64,000 bases of DNA. It comes from Gemmatimonadota bacterium (GTDB lineage: Bacteria > Gemmatimonadota > Gemmatimonadetes > Palauibacterales > KS3-K002). How positions within the stretch are numbered: position 1 is the first letter of the stretch; each line of letters begins with the position of its first letter. This document shows, piece after piece, positions 16,774-25,792 of this stretch. Position numbers and translations under genes: made by a program. Under the pieces are notes generated by a model. The model was not told the DNA's origin, did no database searches, and saw only the letters and a list, made by a program, of their open reading frames with translations. The DNA lies in NCBI GenBank assembly GCA_020344215.1, contig CP070815.1, positions 2,079,132 to 2,143,131 on the forward strand, read 5' to 3'.

Positions 16774-17441
16774 TAGTTCTCCGCGCCGCCCGGCAGGTTG
16801 GCGAGGACGGTGATGCCGCCAACCGCTCGCTCGCCGATCCGCACGTTGGGGACGGCGTCCTTGGGGAGGTAAACATCGACCCGGGAGCCGAACCGAATGA
16901 GACCCATCCGTTCACCCTGCTCGACCCGATCGCCGACTTCGGCGTAGGTCACGATCCGCTTCGCCGCCAGGCCGGCGATCTGCCGGACGAGCACAGCGTA
17001 GCTCGGTGTCTGGATTCCCGTCGAGGCGCGTTCGTTCGAGCGGCTGGCCGAGTTGCGCCAGGCCGGCTCGAACCGCCCCTCATCATATGACCTGTGGTCG
17101 ATGTTCCCCGTTACCGGGTAGCGGTTCACGTGTACGTCGAAGAGCGACATGAAGATCGAGACGCAGAGTGACTCGCCCTTCATGTACAGCGGCTCGTGAT
17201 CGACCTGGATGTCGATGACCTTCCCGTCCGCCGGCGCGAGCACGAGTTCCGCGCCCCTCGGGCCCGTGCGTTCCGGGTCGCGGAAGAAGGCCGATACCGC
17301 GGCGGCGAGCGCGGTCAAGCAGAGCGCCAAAATCCAGAGGAAAGTACCGTGCAATGTAGCGGCAGCGAGCAACAGCACGAGCGCGGGGGCCGCCGCGCCG
17401 ACGATGAACGGATAGCCTTCGCGGGCCAGTGGGATTCGCAT
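16773..17441 (-). CDS. psd: Phosphatidylserine decarboxylase, short form
   Basis: Converts phosphatidylserine to phosphatidylethanolamine. At 222 residues it is the short (archaeal/Gram-positive-like) form. Two hydrophobic helices lie at the N-terminus, then FRDPER and LAPADGKVIDI. The self-cleavage site that makes the pyruvoyl cofactor is FGSRVD near residue 191 (Gly-Ser). The gene overlaps pssA downstream by one base, so both enzymes of the pathway are made together. Upstream lies purC with a 20-base gap, so this part of the chromosome is one dense minus-strand block. Confidence 0.93.
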   Translation of the reverse strand: MRIPLAREGYPFIVGAAAPALVLLLAAATLHGTFLWILALCLTALAAAVSAFFRDPERTGPRGAELVLAPADGKVIDIQVDHEPLYMKGESLCVSIFMSLFDVHVNRYPVTGNIDHRSYDEGRFEPAWRNSASRSNERASTGIQTPSYAVLVRQIAGLAAKRIVTYAEVGDRVEQGERMGLIRFGSRVDVYLPKDAVPNVRIGERAVGGITVLANLPGGAEN

Positions 17442-17461
17442 TGCCTATGCTTCCGGACAGC

Positions 17462-18376
17462 TCACTCGAGTGGCGCCTCGCCGGTTATCAACTCATACGC
17501 TCTAAGGTAGCGTTTCGACGTGTTCTCTACGACCTCCGGCGGCAGGGTCGGGGGAGGCGGCATGCGGTTCCACTCGCCCTTGGCGACCAGCAGGTCGAGG
17601 TAGTCGCGCACCGGCTGCTTGTCGAACGACTGCTGGCTGTGCCCGGGCTCGTATTGATCGACGAGCCAGAAGCGGGACGAGTCGGGCGTCAGGATCTCAT
17701 CGATGAGGAGAATCTCGCCTTCCTTACCCACCCCGAACTCGAATTTAGTGTCGGCCAGGATCACACCACCCTCCGCCGCAATGTCGTGGGCGCGTCGGTA
17801 CAGGTTGAGGCTCATCTCGCGGAGCGTGTTAGCCACCGCCATTCCGACTGTCACACAAGCGCGCTCGAAGGTGATGTTCTCGTCGTGCCCCTCGCTAGCC
17901 TTGGTGGCCGGCGAGAAGATCGGCGGGTCGAGCCGCTGGGCCTCCACCAGGCCGGCAGGCAGCGGCTCGCCGGCGAGCGTTCCGCTCTCGCGGTACTCCT
18001 TCCAGGCGGAGCCGGTGATGTAGCCGCGCACGACGCACTCGATGGGGAACGGCTCCGTCTCGCGGCAGAGCATCGATCTACCCTCCCATCGGTCGCGGCT
18101 TCCTGCGAGCGGCGGATGGCGTTCGATGATCTCGTCGGCGTTCGCCGTGACGAGATGGTTCGCCACGATGTCGCTCGTGCGCGCGAACCACCACAGGGAT
18201 AGCTGAGTGAGCACGCGACCTTTGTGAGGGATCGGCTCGTCAAGCACTACATCGAAAGCGCTCAGCCGGTCCGTGGCCACGAGCAGCAAGTCGCCGCCCA
18301 GCGCGTAAACCTCTCTGACCTTGCCCTCCTTCACCAGCGGAAGGTCCAGCTCGACGTTGCGCAGCGGTTCTGTCAT
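17462..18376 (-). CDS. purC: SAICAR synthase
   Basis: Phosphoribosylaminoimidazole-succinocarboxamide synthase, which joins aspartate to CAIR in purine synthesis. The 304-residue length is the longer form seen in actinobacteria and many other phyla. Seen motifs are KEGKVREVYALG (nucleotide-binding N-terminus), VVRGYITGSAWKEY, PPIFSPATKASEGHDEN and ILADTKFEFGVG. The start ATG 18376 fits the family N-terminus. It sits just downstream of purB (27-base gap) and upstream of psd. The neighbourhood carries three purine genes (purF, purC, purB). Confidence 0.95.
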   Translation of the reverse strand: MTEPLRNVELDLPLVKEGKVREVYALGGDLLLVATDRLSAFDVVLDEPIPHKGRVLTQLSLWWFARTSDIVANHLVTANADEIIERHPPLAGSRDRWEGRSMLCRETEPFPIECVVRGYITGSAWKEYRESGTLAGEPLPAGLVEAQRLDPPIFSPATKASEGHDENITFERACVTVGMAVANTLREMSLNLYRRAHDIAAEGGVILADTKFEFGVGKEGEILLIDEILTPDSSRFWLVDQYEPGHSQQSFDKQPVRDYLDLLVAKGEWNRMPPPPTLPPEVVENTSKRYLRAYELITGEAPLE

Positions 18377-18403
18377 CGCGTCTTCTCGCCAGGTAACACC
18401 GCC

Positions 18404-19837
18404 TCAAACGGTGAGGGTCGGGCTATGGTGTTCTATCTCGTCCTTGTACCGCTCCAGCAGCGGATCTACCCGCTCGGCTATGAAGTTGTCGACCTGCTGC
18501 GGCGCGCGGCCTGCCATCGCCTCAGGGGTCAGCATCCGCTCAAGTTCATCCCGTCCGATGCCGATCGCCGGGTCAGCCGCCAGACGCTCCGCCAGGTCGT
18601 TCGGCTTCCCTTGTCGCACCTCTTCCGCCGCCGCCATCGCGTGCTTGCGGATGACCTCGTGCAGCGTCTGACGATCACCCCCGCGGCGTGCCGCAACCAA
18701 GAGGACGGGCTCCGCCGCCAGGTAGGGCAGCTGTTCGGCCAGGCGTCGCGCCGCCACCTCCGGATACACGTTCATGCCGGCGGCGACGTTGTGCCAGAGC
18801 AAGAGCACGGAGTCGGTCGCCAGGTACGCCTCAGGGACGGCGATCCGCTTGTTGGCCGAGTCGTCGAGTGTGCGCTCGAGCCACTGGGCCGCCGCGCTGA
18901 TCGCCGGGTCGAGGGCCAACACCATCACGTGGCGCGCTAAGGCGTTCATTCGCTCGCAGCGCATCGGGTTGCGCTTATGGGGCATGGCGCTGGATCCGAC
19001 CTGCGAGCTCTTGAACGGCTCCTGGATTTCGCCGAAGCTCTGGAGCAGGCGGACGTCATTGGCGAACTTCGAAGCCGACTGGGCGATCTCCGAAAGTGTG
19101 GCGAGCAGCGTGGCGTCGAGCTTGCGCGGGTACGTCTGCGAGCTCACGCCAAACAGTTCCCTGAAGCCGAGCTTCTCAGCTACGAGCGTGTTCAGGCGGT
19201 CGACCTTCTCACTGTCGCCGTCGAACAGGAGGAGGAAAGAGGCCTCGGTCCCCGTAGCGCCTCGCGCGCCCCGGAAACGGAGTTTGTCGAGGCGGAACTC
19301 CACCGACTCCAGGTCGAGCAGGAGATCCTGCAACCAGAGAGTGATTCGCTTGCCCACGGTGGTCGGCTGCGCAGGCTGCAGGTGGGTGTAACCGACGCAG
19401 TTTACACCGCGGTGCTTCAGCGCCTGGTCTCGCAGTGCGGCGACGACGCCGAGTATGCGTCGGCGGATCAGCTTGAGCGCCTCACGATGCTGGACCAGGT
19501 CGGCGTTGTCCATGACGAAAGCCGAAGTGGCCCCCAAATGGATGACGCCTTTGGCTGCTGGCGCCACCTCGCCGAAGTGATGGATGTGGGCCATCACCTC
19601 GTGCCGCGTCTCGGCCTCGAACTCGGCGATCCGATCGAGGTCGATATTGTCAAGACCCGCCCGCATCGCCGCGATCGCCTCCTCACTGACGTCGAGCCCG
19701 AGCTCGCGCTCGGCTTCGGCGAGGGCGATCCAAAGCTGGCGCCAGATACGGGCGCGGTAGCGCGGCCCGAAGATGGTGGCCATCTCTACTGAGGCGTAGC
19801 GGGTAATGAGCGGGTTCTGATACGAGTCGGCGCTCAC
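18404..19837 (-). CDS. purB: Adenylosuccinate lyase
   Basis: Removes fumarate from SAICAR and from adenylosuccinate, so it acts in both IMP and AMP synthesis. The 477-residue protein carries the superfamily signature GSSAMPHKRNPMRCE near residue 295, with the His and Ser catalytic loop, and the earlier GATSAFVMDNAD stretch for the substrate phosphate and dimer interface. The HxxQPAQPTT-like segment YTHLQPAQPTTVGKR is present. It lies four bases from the start of the HtrA-like stop, so the block is operon-like; purC follows downstream. Confidence 0.96.
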   Translation of the reverse strand: MSADSYQNPLITRYASVEMATIFGPRYRARIWRQLWIALAEAERELGLDVSEEAIAAMRAGLDNIDLDRIAEFEAETRHEVMAHIHHFGEVAPAAKGVIHLGATSAFVMDNADLVQHREALKLIRRRILGVVAALRDQALKHRGVNCVGYTHLQPAQPTTVGKRITLWLQDLLLDLESVEFRLDKLRFRGARGATGTEASFLLLFDGDSEKVDRLNTLVAEKLGFRELFGVSSQTYPRKLDATLLATLSEIAQSASKFANDVRLLQSFGEIQEPFKSSQVGSSAMPHKRNPMRCERMNALARHVMVLALDPAISAAAQWLERTLDDSANKRIAVPEAYLATDSVLLLWHNVAAGMNVYPEVAARRLAEQLPYLAAEPVLLVAARRGGDRQTLHEVIRKHAMAAAEEVRQGKPNDLAERLAADPAIGIGRDELERMLTPEAMAGRAPQQVDNFIAERVDPLLERYKDEIEHHSPTLTV

Positions 19838-19841
19838 CCGG

Positions 19842-21377
19842 TTATCCCTGTGTGTTTATGCGGAACGATGTATACCACCCGCGGCCTTCCCGCTCATAAG
19901 AGACCCGTATGCCCCCGCGACCGGCAAGGTAGTCGAGGAGCTCTGCTACCTCGTCGGCGCTGGAGACGCGTCGACGGTTGATGGCATAAATCAGGTCACC
20001 CTGCCTGAGCCCGGTTATCCGCGTAACGTAGTCGGAGATGCCAACGATCAACGCGCCTTGTTCGTTGTGAAGCCCCCGCTCGGCACGGATAGCCGGAGTC
20101 AGGGTAATGAGCTCGAGGCCCTCGAGCACCTCCACGCGGTCAGCGCGCACGGACGGTAGGTCCTCCACCGACAGCCTCACCTCGCGCTGGTCGCCTCCGC
20201 TGTCGAGCAAGGTCAGGCTGAGCTCATCGCCCGGCGCCACGTTGAACAGCTCGGCCTCCCAATCCAGAGGAGACTTCACGGGCCGACCCTGAACGGCGAC
20301 CAACTCCATCCCCTTCGTGAGGTCCGCGCGATCCGCTGGCGACCCGGGGGCCACCCGCGCGATGCTCGCTCCGCGACGGCGCCCCGCCCGGTCGGCTTCG
20401 GTGTAGCCCACGTCGATGCCCACCCACGGGCGGCGTACTTGCCCTTCGTTGCGCAGCTGATCGGCGATCCGCAGCGCCCGGTTGATGGGGATCGCAAACC
20501 CGAGCCCCTGCGAGCCGCCCGAGCGGGAGAAGATGGCGGAGTTCACCCCGATCACCCGGCCCTCCGCGTTGACCAGCGGGCCGCCGGAGTTGCCCGGGTT
20601 GATAGAGGCGTCCGTTTGGATCATGTCGGCATAGATCGTCTGATCTTCGCCAACGGAACCTGCGAACACCCCCGGGAGGATATGGCGCCCGGTACCCGAT
20701 ATCACGCCTGCCGTGACGGTGGGCTCGGCGTTAGAGAGCAGGTAGCCGAATGGATTGCCGATGGCGATGGCTGGTTCCCCTATGACCAGGCCGTCCGAGT
20801 CGCCGAACTCGGGGACCGGAATCTCGGCCTCCACCTTGAGCAGCGCCACGTCGGAGAGCTCGTCGGTGCCGATCAACTCTGCCGGATGGTCACCGCCAGC
20901 CACGCTCGACACCACGATCTCGATCGCGCCCTGAACGACGTGGGCGTTGGTGAGGACGTAGCCTCCCCGGGCGATGGCGAAGCCGGAGCCCAAGCCCGCG
21001 ACCTCGCGCTCGTAGCCGAACGGGGCGAAGAAATCGTCGAAGACCGAGCGCCGCCCAACCCGCTGCCTGCGGATCACGTTGACGCTCACCACCGACGGAG
21101 TGACTCGACGAGCCGCCTCGACGACCGGTGTCTGCCGGGCGGCGATGAGGCCGGAGAGCTCGCGCCTGACCTGACCCTCGGCGGTGCCCGGCGCGGACGA
21201 TGGCTCCGCCTCAACAGTCTCCGGTGCCGCGGTATCGTCGTGCTGGCCCGCCCCGCCCAGGAAGGCCGGCGGCCCGAACACTATGAGCCCCAGTGCGATG
21301 AGGCCAGTGGCGATGCCCGTCAGCCACCCGGCGCGGAAGCCGGCGCCCGCTCGACCGTGGTCTCCTTGTGCAGCTAT
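19842..21377 (-). CDS. HtrA/DegP-type membrane-anchored serine protease
   Basis: Periplasmic trypsin-like protease with a C-terminal PDZ pair. The catalytic triad is visible: TNAHVVQ (His), ELSDVALLKV (Asp) and GNSGGPLV (Ser). The first ATG/GTG/TTG start in frame is GTG 21281, which would cut off a membrane helix. The frame is open a further 32 codons upstream as AAQGDHGRAGAGFRAG then WLTGIATGLIALGLIVFG, an anchor. The only well-placed Shine-Dalgarno (AGGAGG, 21385-21390, overlapping the fsa stop) sits seven bases before an ATA codon at 21377, so I place the start there. Either ATA is used or the base is a sequencing error. fsa ends 11 bases upstream. Confidence 0.82.
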   Translation of the reverse strand: MAAQGDHGRAGAGFRAGWLTGIATGLIALGLIVFGPPAFLGGAGQHDDTAAPETVEAEPSSAPGTAEGQVRRELSGLIAARQTPVVEAARRVTPSVVSVNVIRRQRVGRRSVFDDFFAPFGYEREVAGLGSGFAIARGGYVLTNAHVVQGAIEIVVSSVAGGDHPAELIGTDELSDVALLKVEAEIPVPEFGDSDGLVIGEPAIAIGNPFGYLLSNAEPTVTAGVISGTGRHILPGVFAGSVGEDQTIYADMIQTDASINPGNSGGPLVNAEGRVIGVNSAIFSRSGGSQGLGFAIPINRALRIADQLRNEGQVRRPWVGIDVGYTEADRAGRRRGASIARVAPGSPADRADLTKGMELVAVQGRPVKSPLDWEAELFNVAPGDELSLTLLDSGGDQREVRLSVEDLPSVRADRVEVLEGLELITLTPAIRAERGLHNEQGALIVGISDYVTRITGLRQGDLIYAINRRRVSSADEVAELLDYLAGRGGIRVSYEREGRGWYTSFRINTQG

Positions 21378-21388
21378 GCTCGCGCCTC

Positions 21389-22054
21389 CTAGGTGCTGGG
21401 TATCTCGATGTTCGCCTTCTCGGCGTCCCTCAGAAAGGCCTCGATCCCGCGGTCGGTGAGCGGGTGGTTGAGGAGCTTCCAGAGCACCGCCGGCGGCACT
21501 GTGGCGACATCGGCTCCGATCATCGCTGCCTCAACGAAGTGCAGGGGGTGGCGAATCGAGGCGACGAGGATCTCCGTGTCGAGTCCGTAGTTGTCGTAAA
21601 TCTCGCGGATCTGAGCGATCAGCTCCATTCCCTGGTGCGAGATGTCGTCGAGTCGACCGACGAACGGCGAGATGAAAGTCGCGCCCGCCTTCGCCGCCAG
21701 CAGCGCCTGCGACGGCGAGAAGCACAGGGTAACGTTGACACCGACGCCCTCGGCACGCAGTCGGCGCGTGGCCACCAGGCCGTCCTCGGTCAGCGGGACC
21801 TTGATCACCACGTTGTCGGCGAGGCTAGCGAGGTCCCGCCCCTGGGAGAACATGCCTTCGGAGTCGGTGGCCAGAACCTCCAAGCTGACGGGCCCGGCGA
21901 CCACCTCGGTTATCTCCTTCATGTAGTCGGCGATGTTAGCGTCTCCCACCACCTTCGACAGGAGCGACGGGTTGGTCGTCACTCCGTCGATAAGCCCCGC
22001 TCTGGCGGCCCGGCGGATCTCCTGGATATCGGCTGTGTCGATGAAGATCTTCAT
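21389..22054 (-). CDS. fsa: Fructose-6-phosphate aldolase / transaldolase-like
   Basis: A 221-residue TIM-barrel aldolase of the short transaldolase (TalC/FSA) type. The Schiff-base lysine is in [12 protein letters not shown] near residue 87. The family markers [39 protein letters not shown] and ILVASIRHP are all present. FSA-type aldolases and true short transaldolases cannot be told apart by sequence alone. The stop overlaps the Shine-Dalgarno of the HtrA gene. The start ATG 22054 overlaps the stop of truA by four bases, so these are coupled. Likely pentose-phosphate or dihydroxyacetone metabolism. Confidence 0.9.
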   Translation of the reverse strand: MKIFIDTADIQEIRRAARAGLIDGVTTNPSLLSKVVGDANIADYMKEITEVVAGPVSLEVLATDSEGMFSQGRDLASLADNVVIKVPLTEDGLVATRRLRAEGVGVNVTLCFSPSQALLAAKAGATFISPFVGRLDDISHQGMELIAQIREIYDNYGLDTEILVASIRHPLHFVEAAMIGADVATVPPAVLWKLLNHPLTDRGIEAFLRDAEKANIEIPST

Positions 22055-22911
22055 TCGCTACCCCCTTGACCCCTCGCTCTATCCTCCGTGTAGTCTGTAC
22101 TATACTCGACTCGCGCCAAAAACAAACCCTGCGCCGGCGCTGGCGGCGCCGCTTTCACCCCCGGCTCGACGCCCAGCAGGCGGGCCATGTCATCGACCGG
22201 CCGGAACCTCTGGCCGATCTCCACCAGCGTGCCCACCAGGTACCGAACCATCCGGTGGAGGAACCGGTCGGCAGTGATCTCGAACTCGAGGATCCCCTCG
22301 GCCTGAGGCGCAACGCTCCATTCGGCAGCCAGCACCTCGCAACGAACGCCCCGCAGCGGCTGGCCCGACTTGGCGAAGGCGCTGAAGTCATGGTCGCCGA
22401 TGATGCAATGCGTGGCGTCGACCATCAGTTCTAAGTCCAGGGCGCGGCCCAGCGGCCAGCACCACGGCGCCTGAAACGGCGAACCGGACCTGTGGTCCAC
22501 TCCTACTCTATAGATGTACGTTCGCGAGACAGCGTCGTAGCGCGGGTGGAAGGAGTCCGGAACTCGCTCGGCGGAAGCGATCCACAGGTCCGGCGGCGCC
22601 AGCGCGTTGAGCGCCCTGAGCAGCTCACCCTCGTCGAAGCGTACCGGGATCAGCGCGCTCGCCACTTGGCCGGTCGCGTGGGCCCCAGCGTCGGTGCGAC
22701 CGGCGGCAGTGAGCTTACGGGAGCCTTCGCCGCAGATGCGACGCAATAAAGCAGAAAGCTCACCCTGCACCGTGCGCCGGTCTTCCTGAATCTGCCATCC
22801 GTGGAAGTCCCGGCCTTCGTAGTGCAAGACGAGCTTGACTCGCCAGTAACCCGTGTGGTGCTCCGACCGCGCCACGGTCGCCAACTTACCGGGGCCGCTC
22901 GAGCGGGTCAA
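22051..22911 (-). CDS. truA: tRNA pseudouridine(38-40) synthase
   Basis: Modifies uridines 38-40 of tRNA anticodon arms. The catalytic aspartate is in [13 protein letters not shown] near residue 73. The other signatures [12 protein letters not shown] (N-terminal), SRTYIYRV and [13 protein letters not shown] are intact. The length of 286 residues is usual. The N-terminal 22 residues before [11 protein letters not shown] are extra, so the start may be a little later. It overlaps fsa by four bases. lexA follows upstream on the same strand with a 54-base gap. Confidence 0.95.
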   Translation of the reverse strand: MTRSSGPGKLATVARSEHHTGYWRVKLVLHYEGRDFHGWQIQEDRRTVQGELSALLRRICGEGSRKLTAAGRTDAGAHATGQVASALIPVRFDEGELLRALNALAPPDLWIASAERVPDSFHPRYDAVSRTYIYRVGVDHRSGSPFQAPWCWPLGRALDLELMVDATHCIIGDHDFSAFAKSGQPLRGVRCEVLAAEWSVAPQAEGILEFEITADRFLHRMVRYLVGTLVEIGQRFRPVDDMARLLGVEPGVKAAPPAPAQGLFLARVEYSTDYTEDRARGQGGSE

Positions 22912-22965
22912 GCGGACCCTTTCGTGTTGGCGCCGCTGACTGTGGGTGGGGGACGAGGGGGCGAA

Positions 22966-23577
22966 TCAATACCTGCGTATGACGCCGACGACGACCCCGC
23001 GGACCTGAACATCCTCCTCCTCGTAGTACTGCGGGGCATGGTCCTCGTTCGCCGGCTGAAGTCGAATGCGTCCGTCGCTCTCGCGGTAGAAACGCTTCAC
23101 GGTCGCGGAATCGCCGCGCACCAGCGCGATCACCATCTCACCGTTCTCAGCCATCTCACGACCGTGGACGACCACGCAATCACCATCGCGGATCTGGTCG
23201 TCGATCATCGAGTCGCCGCGCACACGCAGCACGTAGTGGGGCCCCTTGCCGGGTAGCATGTCTTCGGGGACCGAGACCGTCTCGTTGTCCTCGATCGCCT
23301 CGATCGGAACGCCGGCGGCAACCAGCCCCAGCAGTGGGAGCCCGGCGGCCGCGGCCTTCGGGCGCGCCGTCTCCAGCGGCTCGACCGAGCGGCTCTCGTT
23401 GTAGTTCCTGCGGATGTAACCCTTGCGCTCCAAGTTGGAGAGGTGCTCGTGCACCGTGGCCAGCGACCGGTAGCCGAAGAATCCCGCGATCTCCTCAAAG
23501 CTCGGCGAATAACCGGCGTTCTGGATGAAGCTCTCGATGAAGTCGAGGATCTCTCGCTGCCGCTTGGTGAGCGCCAT
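22966..23577 (-). CDS. lexA: LexA SOS repressor
   Basis: Repressor of DNA-damage genes, self-cleaved when RecA filaments form. A winged-helix DNA-binding domain occupies residues 1-65. The cleavage site Ala88-Gly89 lies in LVAAGVPIEA. The catalytic Ser123 is in GDSMID and Lys161 in ATVKRFYRE, matching the E. coli 84/85, 119 and 156 positions in order and spacing. The length is 203. A promoter with a candidate operator lies upstream (23632-23677), and the gene is divergent from the HEAT-repeat gene at 24029. Neighbouring truA may be cotranscribed. Confidence 0.96.
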   Translation of the reverse strand: MALTKRQREILDFIESFIQNAGYSPSFEEIAGFFGYRSLATVHEHLSNLERKGYIRRNYNESRSVEPLETARPKAAAAGLPLLGLVAAGVPIEAIEDNETVSVPEDMLPGKGPHYVLRVRGDSMIDDQIRDGDCVVVHGREMAENGEMVIALVRGDSATVKRFYRESDGRIRLQPANEDHAPQYYEEEDVQVRGVVVGVIRRY

Positions 23578-23631
23578 GACGCCTCCATTGTGCTGTCGCT
23601 GCTGCGCGCGACGGCTTGCGCGGGGTCTCCC

Positions 23632-23677
23632 GAACAGGAGCCGAAACTACAATACCCGAAAAGGCACCGAAGCGCAA
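23632..23677 (-). promoter_or_regulatory. lexA promoter with possible LexA operator
   Basis: On the minus strand a TTGCGC (-35, 23672-23677) is 17 bases from TATTGT (-10, 23649-23654). Just after the -10 comes GTTTCGGCTCCTGTTC (23632-23647), a near-direct repeat of GTTC-type half-sites that resembles the alphaproteobacterial GTTC-N7-GTTC LexA box, with one extra base. Position over the start site suits autorepression. The operator identity is inferred. Confidence 0.45.
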
Positions 23678-24028
23678 CCCCCGGTGCCGGCTGCCGGGGC
23701 CGGCGCTCGGCGCCGGTCACCTCCTCGCCGCGACCGATCACCGCGTCGCTGGGCCCGCGAGGGAGCGGGAACTTGGGCCTGCCAACGGGGGTCAAAGGGC
23801 AGAAGGCGCCGGCGCTGGGCATGACCGGTTGGATTGGGTGACGAAGAGGGGGTAACGCACTATATTATTGGCAGTTGTCGGTCCGGACGCCCACCCCTGC
23901 CTTTGTCCGCGAGTTCCAGACCGTCATGTACGAGGCGTGTCGCCGGAAGCTTGTCAGTCGCGGGCCAATCCCCTGGCGGTGTACACGATAGGAACCGAGG
24001 ACGGCATGCTGCCGAGAGGGAAACTGTG
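23678..24028. other. Leader/intergenic region before the HEAT gene
   Basis: This stretch between the lexA promoter and the HEAT gene has no gene I can support. An open frame continues from 23834 into the HEAT gene, but ATG 24029 with GAGAGGG eight bases upstream is the likely start. TATATT (23861-23866) is a possible -10 with no good -35. The part 23680-23740 is a run of GGC/CCG blocks of low information. Confidence 0.4.
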
Positions 24029-25792
24029 ATGGACGAAGACGTCCTGAATGGTCTGCCCGATTTCGACTCCGATATTGAAGCGGAGGTCGGCCCGGAACCG
24101 GCGGAGGAGCTGGTTCCGGGGGATGGCGCTCTCGACACGGAAGTCCGGGAGTTCCTCACGGCGTTCGTGAAGACGGTCCGGGCCGCGCAGCTGTACGTTC
24201 AGGGTAATCCGCTCCTCCACCAGTTCGTCCAGGACCTCAAGAAGCGGATCACGACGATCTGGGACCGGGTGCCGTCGCTCAACTTCACGGTCTACGAGAG
24301 CGAGCTCCGTTGGCTCGACAGCACGGTGTACCGGGAGAAGCTGGGCGGACAGGATAACCTGGCCTTCCAGCTCTACCGGGACGGTATCCGGCGCGTGGAA
24401 CTGTTACCCGGCGTTGAGGAGGATGAGCTTCGCCAGTTCATCGACGTGCTCCGGCTCTCCAAGACGTTGAAGGAGGACGAGGACGACCTCCTGACCTTGA
24501 TGTGGAACTGCGACTTCAGCTTCATCCGCTACGAGTACGTCGACGTTCTGGGCGACGAGCCGCCGGTCCCCACACCCGACCTGTCGCAGGCCGACGACAC
24601 GCTCCCGGCGCTGCCCGAGCTGGAGCTGTCGCCCGAGCTCCATACGCCGCAGCTGCGCGAGGACTTCGAGCCGTCGCTCTACTTCTTGGACGAGACGGAC
24701 GTGGCGCACCTCCAGCAGGAGTTGCATCGCGAGTGGGAGCGACCGACGAAGCGGGATGTGATGGTCGCGATTCTCGACCAGTACGAGATGGGTGACGAGG
24801 AGCGCCGTGCCGAGATCGTGGACATCCTCCGCCAGATGCTTCCGCGTGTGCTCGCGGAGGGCAGTTTCAGCCAGGCATCCTTCATCGTGGGCGAGCTGAA
24901 GGGGATCGCCGACAGGATGATGGCGAGTGACCCGACCATGGCCCAGGAAGTCGACGCGATCATCGGCGAGCTGAGCGAGCCGATTGTGCTCGAGCAGCTC
25001 GTCCGGATCTTGGAAGACGGGACGGTCGACCCGAATAGCGAGGCGCTGGCCACGCTGCTGGGCGCGCTGAAGCCGGAGGCGGTCATCGTGCTCATCCAGG
25101 CGGTCCCAACGGTGGTGCGGAAGGAGGCTCGCGAACAGCTCATGGCGACGCTCGACCGGCTCGCGTCGATGAACCCGAAGCTGATGCCGGGCCTCATCTC
25201 GGCGGATGACCCACGGGTAGCGGCGGAGGCGGCGAAGATCTCGGGCCGCCTGAAGATGGCCGGCACGGCGGATCCGATATCCCGCTTGCTGAAGCGGGAG
25301 GAGCAAGAGGTACGGCTGGCCGCAGTGGAGGCGCTGGTCGCTTTGCGGACCTCGATGGCGGGAGGGCCGCTGATGGGGGCGCTGACCGACAAGAGCCGCG
25401 AGGTTCGGGTGGCGGCGGCGAAGGGTATCGCGAGGCTGAAATACAGCCCGGGCGCCCAGCAACTTGAGGCACTCGTCAAAGGCAACGAGCTGCGCAAGCG
25501 GGACCTGACAGAGCAACTGGCTTTCTTCGAGGCCTATGCCCGCGCCGCAGGAGACAAGGGCATACGTCTGCTGAGCCGCATGCTGAACGGGCGGCGGTTT
25601 CTCTGGTTCAAGTACCCAAGCCCGCTGCGCGCCTGTGCCGCTCGGGCGCTGGGCCTGGTAGGCGGCCGGGATGCCGATATGGAGTTGAATGTGGCGGAGA
25701 CGGACAAGGACCCGATGGTCCTGAGCGCCGTGCACGCGGCGCGGCGCGAGCCCGAGGAGGACGAGTCGGATGATGATGGTGATGAGAGGTGA
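24029..25792 (+). CDS. HEAT-repeat regulatory protein
   Basis: About 587 residues from ATG 24029 (GAGAGGG eight bases upstream). The N-terminus (about 40-160) has a conserved-looking segment EVREFLTAFVKTVRAAQLYVQGNPLLHQFV. A Pro-rich acidic linker follows around 190-230, and after residue 370 come repeated helix pairs such as RLLKREEQEVRLAAVEALVAL and ALTDKSREVRVAAAKGIARL, which are HEAT-like. The C-terminus is strongly acidic (EPEEDESDDDGDER). The gene overlaps the HD-GYP gene by 23 bases, so the two are probably a functional pair. The N-terminal part resembles the start of the HD-GYP neighbour (Leu-Tyr, xxNP), suggesting a shared domain. Confidence 0.78.
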   Translation: MDEDVLNGLPDFDSDIEAEVGPEPAEELVPGDGALDTEVREFLTAFVKTVRAAQLYVQGNPLLHQFVQDLKKRITTIWDRVPSLNFTVYESELRWLDSTVYREKLGGQDNLAFQLYRDGIRRVELLPGVEEDELRQFIDVLRLSKTLKEDEDDLLTLMWNCDFSFIRYEYVDVLGDEPPVPTPDLSQADDTLPALPELELSPELHTPQLREDFEPSLYFLDETDVAHLQQELHREWERPTKRDVMVAILDQYEMGDEERRAEIVDILRQMLPRVLAEGSFSQASFIVGELKGIADRMMASDPTMAQEVDAIIGELSEPIVLEQLVRILEDGTVDPNSEALATLLGALKPEAVIVLIQAVPTVVRKEAREQLMATLDRLASMNPKLMPGLISADDPRVAAEAAKISGRLKMAGTADPISRLLKREEQEVRLAAVEALVALRTSMAGGPLMGALTDKSREVRVAAAKGIARLKYSPGAQQLEALVKGNELRKRDLTEQLAFFEAYARAAGDKGIRLLSRMLNGRRFLWFKYPSPLRACAARALGLVGGRDADMELNVAETDKDPMVLSAVHAARREPEEDESDDDGDER

